IMG/VR virus record: IMGVR_UViG_3300030060_000969
Span: 1-24,176 of that record
Length of the DNA: 24,176 nucleotides
From: a virus
Strand: one strand, 5' to 3'
A model generated the notes under the pieces. It ran no database searches and was not told the DNA's origin. It saw only the letters and a list, made by a program, of their open reading frames with translations. Shown here one piece after another: positions 19,486 through 24,176 of this stretch. Within the stretch, counting starts at the first letter, position 1. Each line of letters starts with the position of its first letter. The translations under genes and the position numbers were made by a program.

Positions 19486-19605
19486 ATGTATAAGAAAACA
19501 AAGAAAATGTCTAAGGGTGGTGCTACTAAAAAAATGTATGGAGGTGGTATGAGTAAAAAGGGTACGAAGAAGTACTCTAAAGGTGGAGCTGCTAAACGTA
19601 GATAA
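19486..19605 (+). CDS. 39-residue Lys/Gly-rich miniprotein
   Basis: Translated by hand: MYKKTKKMSKGGATKKMYGG then GMSKKGTKKYSKGGAAKRR. It is made of SKGGA and K-M-Y-GG units like the tails of the larger basic proteins around it. The stop overlaps the next ATG as TAATG, which supports it as translated. It may be a detached tail module. Confidence 0.6.
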   Translation: MYKKTKKMSKGGATKKMYGGGMSKKGTKKYSKGGAAKRR

Positions 19606-20339
19606 TGCCTAATCTTATAAGCAATGTACCCCACTTTAATTGTTGGGTACGTAGAGAGTTCACTAGTAACCATCAAAAGTATCACGGTGAATTTCTACAT
19701 GGGATTGCATTTGCAGTAAATACCATACCAGACAGATCACTTAGCTTTCAGGTTGTATTTACTGGGTGTGAAATAGACAGGGAAGATGGACCTCAAGAGA
19801 ATGTACATGGAGGAGCTATGTGGGCTAGAATGCCGATACAGGCACTCGTAGCTGACATACCTCTAGAAGAGTGGCCTGACCCAATGGAAGATCATTTATG
19901 CCAACCTTGGGATTGTGAGTCACGAGAGCATGGTACAGTCATTCTGGATAGAGTAAGTTCATCACCTTGGTTGTGTAAGATAGGAGGTGATCTCTATAAA
20001 GGTAAATACTTATTTACCGTAGATTACACAGGCAATGATATAGCAGATGATCCTGCACAGCATAAACAGTCACACGTAATATATTTAACAGATGCTGGTA
20101 GCTGGACAGGAAACTTTGTAGCACTGCCTAATAATAGAGTAAGGGCAACAAGTCCTGCTCTATGGAGAACTGGAGAGGGTGCACCTGACTTTGTACCGTC
20201 ACAATGGGTGCACTCAGCAGAAGGACATGAGACATACTTAGATCCATCTGTAACATTTAATAATCTATACGCAAAGGACGTTAAGACAAATGGCAGTAAA
20301 AACAAAAGCAAAAAAAGTAATAAAAAAAGTAGCAGGTAA
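19605..20339 (+). CDS. Conserved marine-phage protein of unknown function
   Basis: 244 residues, unlike its neighbours in composition: a folded, beta-rich protein with NVPHFNCWVRREFT (7-20), GIAFAVNTIPDRSLSFQVVF and MWARMPIQALVADIP. The start pattern VPHF.CWVRREF and the MWARMPIQAL strand recur in a conserved marine phage family, as I recall, without known function. A Ser/Lys tail (SKNKSKKSNKKSSR) is added at the end, where the frame overlaps the next gene by 50 nt. Confidence 0.72.
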   Translation: MPNLISNVPHFNCWVRREFTSNHQKYHGEFLHGIAFAVNTIPDRSLSFQVVFTGCEIDREDGPQENVHGGAMWARMPIQALVADIPLEEWPDPMEDHLCQPWDCESREHGTVILDRVSSSPWLCKIGGDLYKGKYLFTVDYTGNDIADDPAQHKQSHVIYLTDAGSWTGNFVALPNNRVRATSPALWRTGEGAPDFVPSQWVHSAEGHETYLDPSVTFNNLYAKDVKTNGSKNKSKKSNKKSSR

Positions 20340-20580
20340 ACTGGCAAAGGCTAGTGCTGCACATAAAAAACAGTCTAAACAATTAAGTGCTATTAAATTA
20401 AAAAGTGGTGGTAGCACAGTAAACGCAGCAGGTAACTATACACAGCCCGGTATGCGTAAGAGATTATTTAATAGTATTAAGGCGAGTGGTAAAGGTGGTG
20501 CACCCGGACAATGGTCTGGACGCAAAGCCCAGATGTTAGCAAAAAGATATAAAGCAAAGGGCGGTGGTTATCGTAGCTAG
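20290..20580 (+). CDS. Basic protein with GNYTQPGMRKRLF...GQWSGRKAQMLAKRYK domain
   Basis: 96 residues: a basic N-terminal helix (KTKAKKVIKKVAGKLAKASA) and a conserved C-terminal block GNYTQPGMRKRLFNSIKASG, KGGAPGQWSGRKAQMLAKRY, KAKGGGY. This block is a small domain seen in phages, large viruses and some bacteria (I recall DUF5872 for it, not certain). Function is unknown. It begins inside the 3' end of the previous gene; the ATG is well placed after GGACGTTAAG only weakly, so the exact start is less sure. Confidence 0.72.
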   Translation: MAVKTKAKKVIKKVAGKLAKASAAHKKQSKQLSAIKLKSGGSTVNAAGNYTQPGMRKRLFNSIKASGKGGAPGQWSGRKAQMLAKRYKAKGGGYRS

Positions 20581-20624
20581 TTATGGGCTACTATCGCAAC
20601 TATTATGGATACAGGAATTATATA

Positions 20625-20804
20625 ATGGTAAATGTAACAACAACCTGTGAATGCGGAGAAGAGTTAGTATGTATGTGTAATGTAGGTTCTTCCTGTACAT
20701 GTGATAGCTGTATAGAGTGTGGCTGTGACCCTGATGTATGTAGATGTGATTGTCATGGCAATGATAGAAATGAAATGTTTAAAAGTCAGAGAGATTTTGA
20801 ATAA
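20625..20804 (+). CDS. Twelve-cysteine miniprotein, metallothionein-like
   Basis: 59 residues with 12 cysteines in residues 8-43, mostly as CxC or CxxC pairs (CEC, CMC, CTC, CIECGC, CRCDC), followed by His44. The remainder is acidic (HGNDRNEMFKSQRDFE). Such density suggests binding of several zinc or copper ions. No specific family is recognised. I chose ATG 20625 because AGGA lies eight bases upstream; ATG 20583 in the same frame would add a Tyr/Asn-rich 14-residue head. It ends at the ATG of the next gene. Confidence 0.65.
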   Translation: MVNVTTTCECGEELVCMCNVGSSCTCDSCIECGCDPDVCRCDCHGNDRNEMFKSQRDFE

Positions 20805-21052
20805 TGGCAAGAGCTAAATCACAACAGAGTCTAGCAAACTGGACAAAGCAGGATTGGCGTACTAAGTCAGGTAAGCCATCTACACAGGGACCAAAGGCTA
20901 CAGGTGAAAGGTATTTACCTGCTAAAGCTATTAAGTCACTATCATCTTCTGAGTATGCTGCTACAACCAAAGCTAAACGTGAAGGTAGGAAACAGCACGT
21001 AAAACAACCAAAGGGTATAGCTAAGAAGACAGCTAGGTTTAGGAGAGCTTAA
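20804..21052 (+). CDS. Conserved small basic protein with NWTKQDWRTKSGKPSTQG motif
   Basis: 82 residues: SLANWTKQDWRTKSGKPSTQ, GPKATGERYLPAKAIKSLSS, SEYAATTKAKREG, then PKGIAKKTARFRRA. The motif chain NWTKQ.WRTKSGKPSTQGPKATGERYLP is strongly conserved in my memory across marine phage and viral proteins of unknown function. It overlaps the previous stop and the following start by single bases (AATGG, TAATG). Confidence 0.72.
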   Translation: MARAKSQQSLANWTKQDWRTKSGKPSTQGPKATGERYLPAKAIKSLSSSEYAATTKAKREGRKQHVKQPKGIAKKTARFRRA

Positions 21053-21432
21053 TGCTAGGTACATTGATTGGGCCAATAGCTAATCTAGCTGGCACATGGT
21101 TAGAAGGACAGGTAGCTGAAAAGAAAGCTAAGACAGAAGCTAAGATTGTAACAATACGATCTGAAGCTACAATAAAAGAAAAACAGGCAGCAGGTGAAAT
21201 AGACTGGGACATAGCACAGGCTAAAGCGAGTGATAACTCGTGGAAAGACGAGTGGCTTACAATTTTGTTTTCAATACCTCTAGTGCTTGCGTTCATTCCC
21301 GGTTGTGAAGACATAGTTCAAATAGGGTTCAGCCAATTACAACTAATGCCTGAGTGGTATAAGTACGCCATTTCGGTAATCGTGGCAGCGTCATTTGGGG
21401 TACGTAGTGCTACTAAGCTATTTAAAAAATAA
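21052..21432 (+). CDS. Holin-like protein, GTA holin (3TM) family
   Basis: 126 residues: MLGTLIGPIANLAGTWLEGQ, a charged helix, then SWKDEWLTILFSIPLVLAFI (63-82) and MPEWYKYAISVIVAASFGVR (99-118). The SWKDE...P...AF.P and WY....V.VA.SFG patterns are those of the holin family described for gene transfer agents and related phages. It would form the membrane lesion that releases endolysin. The lysozyme gene follows about 1.2 kb downstream. It starts by TAATG coupling. Confidence 0.78.
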   Translation: MLGTLIGPIANLAGTWLEGQVAEKKAKTEAKIVTIRSEATIKEKQAAGEIDWDIAQAKASDNSWKDEWLTILFSIPLVLAFIPGCEDIVQIGFSQLQLMPEWYKYAISVIVAASFGVRSATKLFKK

Positions 21433-21443
21433 GGAGAAAATAA

Positions 21444-21674
21444 ATGTCAGTAAAAAGAGCAATAGCTAAAAAACTTAGACCCGGTGGTTCAGGTAAAATA
21501 ACAAAAAAGACAAGACCAGAAAAAAAGAAAAACTATACAAAAGCAGATATGTTTAAACCTAATGTTATTAAAAACCTATCTAATAAAGAATTAATGGAAC
21601 AACTACTTCGTTTAAATCTTGTACCAAAAGATTTCAAAAAAGGTGGTATGGTTAGAAAAGGAACAATAAAATGA
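21444..21674 (+). CDS. Small lysine-rich protein, paralogous to neighbours
   Basis: 76 residues: MSVKRAIAKKLRPGGSGKIT then KKTRPEKKKNYTKADMFKPN and a helix NKELMEQLLRLNLVPKDF, ending KKGGMVRKG. The N-terminal PGGSGKITKKTRP block is repeated in slightly changed form in the next gene and in 18584-19477. AAGGAG precedes the ATG. Unknown function. Confidence 0.65.
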   Translation: MSVKRAIAKKLRPGGSGKITKKTRPEKKKNYTKADMFKPNVIKNLSNKELMEQLLRLNLVPKDFKKGGMVRKGTIK

Positions 21675-21946
21675 GTAAAGCATTCGCTAGAGCACTAACT
21701 AAAAGAATAGGTGGTAGTGGTTCAAATAAAATAAAAAAAAGAAGTAGACCTTTAAATGAAAAAGAAATAAAACGAAAACCCCCTTCAAAAAGAACTGCTA
21801 TAGAGAAAGCATTTTTAATACGTAAACAAAAAGAAAAAGCCGCAAAGACAGCACTAGATCCTGTTCAAGACGCTAGGCTTAAAAGAGGAAAGAACATTAT
21901 GGGAGAAGTTATTAGAAAAGCACGAGAAAATAAAAGGAAAAAATAA
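21671..21946 (+). CDS. Lysine-rich protein, paralogous to the previous gene
   Basis: 91 residues: MSKAFARALTKRIGGSGSNK, IKKRSRPLNEKEIKRKPPSK, RTAIEKAFLIRKQKEKAAKT. It shares the GGSG.KI.KR.RP block with 21444-21674, suggesting tandem duplication. ATGA coupling at its start and TAATG at its end. Function unknown. Confidence 0.65.
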   Translation: MSKAFARALTKRIGGSGSNKIKKRSRPLNEKEIKRKPPSKRTAIEKAFLIRKQKEKAAKTALDPVQDARLKRGKNIMGEVIRKARENKRKK

Positions 21947-22164
21947 TGGCAGATGAAAATGTAATCGTTGACAAAGCAGCATATCAATCTAACAGACGCT
22001 ATATGGCATGGACTGCACTAGCTACCATGCTTATAGCTACCACTGCTGTACTAATATGGCCTGACAGGTTTGCAGCAGCAGACAGTATTCTTATGATGAT
22101 GTATGGTTCATTGTCTGCACTTGTTGGTGCGTACTTTGGCTTTGCAATGCCTAAGAAGAAATAG
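21946..22164 (+). CDS. Two-helix membrane protein, possible second holin or antiholin
   Basis: 72 residues with hydrophobic helices at 20-38 and 47-67 joined by a short polar loop (PDRFAAAD) and a PKKK tail, the shape of a class II holin. It lies between the GTA-type holin and the lysozyme, where phages often encode a holin pair. No specific family is recognised. Confidence 0.65.
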   Translation: MADENVIVDKAAYQSNRRYMAWTALATMLIATTAVLIWPDRFAAADSILMMMYGSLSALVGAYFGFAMPKKK

Positions 22165-22179
22165 AAGTGGAAACAGTAA

Positions 22180-22647
22180 ATGGCTCGTAAACCAAAAGAT
22201 TATTTAGATGCTCCATTAAGTGATGGTGAGAGAGAAAAAGCATACCATCTACTTGCTGATGCTCGTGAGCGTAAACGTAAAGCTATGTATCGACCTAAAG
22301 ACTATCTAGATGCTCCAATAGGTGATGCTGCCTATGAAGAAGCACAGAATTTACTTAGGGACGCTAAGAAACCTAAAAAAAGAAAACCAACATTGCAAGA
22401 AATAAAACGTAAAATAGACGATAAAAAAATTGATTTATCTATAGCAAAAAAAGAAGGTCGTACAACAAGAGTAAAAAGTTTAAAAAGGTCAATAAGTATT
22501 TTAAATAAACAAAAACAAACTATGGAAAATAAAAGTAAATCTAAAGGTAGTACCTCTAAAAAAACAACAATGTCGTATGGTGGTATGGCTAATAAAAAAC
22601 AACATATGTACACTACTGGTGGTCAAGTAAAAGATCATAGAAAATGA
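22180..22647 (+). CDS. Lysine-rich protein with a duplicated KPKDYLDAP unit
   Basis: 155 residues. Residues 4-29 (KPKDYLDAPLSDGEREKAYH, LLADAR) are repeated at 38-63 (RPKDYLDAPIGDAAYEEAQN, LLRDAK), so an internal duplication of about 26 residues is clear. A charged helix follows (QEIKRKIDDKKIDLSIAKKE). The C-terminus MSYGGMANKKQHMYTTGGQV resembles the end of 18584-19477. The role is unknown; it may be part of the same protein set. Confidence 0.65.
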   Translation: MARKPKDYLDAPLSDGEREKAYHLLADARERKRKAMYRPKDYLDAPIGDAAYEEAQNLLRDAKKPKKRKPTLQEIKRKIDDKKIDLSIAKKEGRTTRVKSLKRSISILNKQKQTMENKSKSKGSTSKKTTMSYGGMANKKQHMYTTGGQVKDHRK

Positions 22648-23135
22648 AGTACGACTTAAGTAAATTACTTGACATGCTTATCAGAGATGAAGGCATGGAA
22701 AGAAAAGTATATAAAGATAGTCTAGGTATAGAAACTATAGGTGTAGGCAGAAATATTGAAGATAGACCATTGACTGTTGCAGAATTACAACACATAGGTT
22801 TAGCTGACATGGAGGACTTACGAGAAAATGGAATATCACTTTACGGTGCTAGATACCTCTTACGTGTTGATGTTGGCATTGCTGAACGAGAACTGCTTAC
22901 TGCTCAACCTTGTGTGGCAATTTTAAATGCACCACGACAGATGGTGTGTGTTAATATGGCTTTTAATCTAGGTATGCCACGTTTAAATAAGTTTAAGAAG
23001 ATGTGGTCTGCCATAGAAGATGAGGACTATGATCATGCAGCAGTTGAGATGTTAGACAGTAGGTGGGCAGAGCAGGTAAAAGGTAGAGCTACCAGACTAA
23101 GTGATATAATGCGAACTGGGGAATTAAATGACTAG
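22644..23135 (+). CDS. GH24 lysozyme-type endolysin
   Basis: 163 residues, the usual length. The catalytic triad has T4-lysozyme spacing: Glu16 (RDEG), Asp25 (VYKDSLG) and Thr31 (ETIGVGRNI), with eight and five residues between. The C-terminal lobe has MVCVNMAFNLGMPRLNKFKK and a final DSRWAEQVKGRATRLSDIMR. It hydrolyses peptidoglycan; there is no signal peptide, so it depends on the holin. ATGA overlap at its start and an 8-nt overlap with the small terminase at its end. Confidence 0.9.
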   Translation: MKYDLSKLLDMLIRDEGMERKVYKDSLGIETIGVGRNIEDRPLTVAELQHIGLADMEDLRENGISLYGARYLLRVDVGIAERELLTAQPCVAILNAPRQMVCVNMAFNLGMPRLNKFKKMWSAIEDEDYDHAAVEMLDSRWAEQVKGRATRLSDIMRTGELND

Positions 23136-23502
23136 ACAGTACACAGAAAATCAGGTAAAATTCCTAGATGTACTATTTGACGAAGCAGGTGGGGATGTAG
23201 CAACAGCTAAGAAACTAGCTGGCTATGCAGATGGTACATCTACCACAGTAGTAGTTAAGAGCCTCAAGGAAGAGATACTAGAAGCAACACAGCAGTATAT
23301 GGCACGTAATGCTCCTAAAGCTGCTGTAGCAATGGCAAGTGCACTTATGGACCCTACTGAGTTAGGACTAAGAGATAAGATGTCAGCAGCAAAAGAACTA
23401 CTGGATCGTACAGGTTTAATTAAAACTGAAAAGATACAGGTAGAAGCAAGTGGTGGTGTGATGCTAATGCCACCTAAAAAACAAATAGAGGAGGATGAGT
23501 AA
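23128..23502 (+). CDS. Probable small terminase subunit
   Basis: 124 residues. An N-terminal helix-turn-helix-like segment (GGDVATAKKLAGYADGTS) is followed by a long helix for oligomerisation (EEILEATQQYMARNAPKAAV) and a C-terminal RTGLIKTEKIQVEASGGVML then PPKK, which matches small terminases of marine podoviruses in layout. It would recognise phage DNA for packaging. The probable large terminase begins about 600 nt downstream, after one basic protein gene. Confidence 0.75.
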   Translation: MTRQYTENQVKFLDVLFDEAGGDVATAKKLAGYADGTSTTVVVKSLKEEILEATQQYMARNAPKAAVAMASALMDPTELGLRDKMSAAKELLDRTGLIKTEKIQVEASGGVMLMPPKKQIEEDE

Positions 23503-24105
23503 ATGGGTATTGGATCAACTATAGGAAGAGCTACATCAAAAGCTACATCAAGAGCTACATCAAAATTACAAAAAAAGAGTAGGGGTCTAGCTCTTGGTTT
23601 ATCTAAAGATAAAAATAAAACTATACAAGTAGAAGTAGTTCAGGATAAAATACGAAAAGCTGCAAAAAAAGCAGGTACATCAGTAAAAAAATATCGTGCA
23701 GATAATCCTAATAATGCTAATGTTAAAAAATTATATGATCTTAAGCCTCATATAAAATCTGATGATGCAATACGTATCAAGAATAGAAAACAGGCTGACA
23801 CTAAAAAAAGTACACCCAATAAAACAAGCCCATCTCAAGAAAAAAAAATAACTACTACCTTTAAAAGTAGAGGTAGAGGCAGTGCTGGAAAACAAACAGA
23901 AGCACGTAAAAAATTATTAAGAGATGCATCTAAAAAAGCAAGAACCTTTACTGGTTTTGAAAGAAGCACAAAAGCACAACCTACCGCAAGAGAAGTTTCT
24001 ATATTAAGAAAAAAATGGGAAGCTGCTGGTGGTAAAAAAGGAACAGGTAAAAGTTTTACAGATATTAAAAAACAATATTTTGGAAAATTTTACGAAGGTA
24101 AATAA
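23503..24105 (+). CDS. Lysine-rich protein with RATSKATSRATSK repeat at the N-terminus
   Basis: 200 residues, starting one base after the stop of the small terminase (TAAATG). The N-terminus has a repeat of A-T-S-[KR] units encoded by three 12-bp direct repeats. The middle is basic (KIRKAAKKAGTSVKKYRADN) and the C-terminus has KARTFTGFERSTKAQPTARE, then SFTDIKKQYFGKFYEGK. The intervening position between the two terminase genes is unusual. Function unknown; similarity in composition to the basic proteins upstream suggests one set. Confidence 0.65.
   Translation: MGIGSTIGRATSKATSRATSKLQKKSRGLALGLSKDKNKTIQVEVVQDKIRKAAKKAGTSVKKYRADNPNNANVKKLYDLKPHIKSDDAIRIKNRKQADTKKSTPNKTSPSQEKKITTTFKSRGRGSAGKQTEARKKLLRDASKKARTFTGFERSTKAQPTAREVSILRKKWEAAGGKKGTGKSFTDIKKQYFGKFYEGK
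23530..23565 (+). repeat. Three tandem 12-bp repeats
   Basis: GCTACATCAAAA, GCTACATCAAGA, GCTACATCAAAA in frame inside 23503-24105, coding for ATSK-ATSR-ATSK. Repeat number could vary between related phages. Confidence 0.7.
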
Positions 24106-24176
24106 TGAATAGAAGTTTAGGCAAATGGAAATTACCACAACCAACAGATATAAAGGAAAAAAATGATTGGCTACCT
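24105..24176 (+). CDS. Probable large terminase subunit, N-terminus only
   Basis: TAATG overlap at the start, then 24 codons to the window edge: MNRSLGKWKLPQPTDIKEKN then DWLP. The first residues of a large terminase would be expected here, since the small subunit lies just upstream, but no ATPase motif falls within the window. Position is the main evidence. Confidence 0.45.
   Translation, partial: MNRSLGKWKLPQPTDIKEKNDWLP

Overview
The window looks like the middle of a marine bacteriophage genome, most likely a short-tailed phage of the HMO-2011 type that infects marine Alphaproteobacteria. Three observations point there. The family A DNA polymerase carries a DnaJ-type CxxCxGxG zinc finger between its exonuclease and polymerase halves, a feature described for SAR116 phage HMO-2011 and its relatives. 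The replication genes (endonuclease I, Cas4/RecB-like exonuclease, polymerase, helicase, separate primase, tyrosine recombinase) form one block. The early rightward operon encodes a protein like Usg, a family known mainly from alphaproteobacterial trp loci. The group name is inferred from gene content, not from a search.

Layout: every gene from 1 to about 16.83 kb lies on the minus strand, and every gene from 17.56 kb to the right edge lies on the plus strand. The 17 kb gap between them is a divergent control region of about 0.6 kb. Read in the direction of transcription (right to left), the minus arm begins with a structured leader. It continues with small proteins of unknown function (16.8-14.0 kb), a C5 cytosine methyltransferase, more small proteins, a DUF932 protein, a SleB-type wall hydrolase, a protein of a family annotated as pyrimidine-dimer glycosylase and a cluster of small membrane or exported proteins. 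It ends with integrase, HNH endonuclease, primase, helicase, a 2OG-Fe(II) oxygenase, polymerase, an SSB-like candidate, exonuclease and endonuclease I. Most junctions overlap (ATGA, TAATG), so translation is probably coupled, with internal sigma70-like promoters near 12.6, 9.68 and 2.51 kb.

The plus arm starts at a strong sigma70-like promoter (17421-17449). It encodes small membrane proteins, the Usg-like protein, a run of very lysine-rich proteins that share N- and C-terminal motifs, a 12-cysteine miniprotein, two holin candidates, a GH24 lysozyme, a probable small terminase and the first codons of a probable large terminase. This is the start of the lysis, packaging and virion module.

The most unusual content is non-coding. 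A 14-bp palindrome, GTCCAAYRTTGGAC, occurs seven times between 12.15 and 17.03 kb. Four copies form a repeated 5' leader cassette (palindrome, short spacer, GGAG, ATG) and one lies inside an ORF. Two larger hairpins (15161-15222 and 16839-16927) keep the same loop and internal-loop sequence while their stem sequences differ yet remain complementary, a covariation pattern that suggests a selected structure. Several genes shorter than 60 codons (551-703, 8696-8797, 10172-10324, 13919-14086, 15029-15118, 15693-15872, 16709-16831, 17560-17724, 17927-18091, 19486-19605) were found by reading between the larger genes. No tRNA, rRNA, CRISPR array or insertion sequence was seen.
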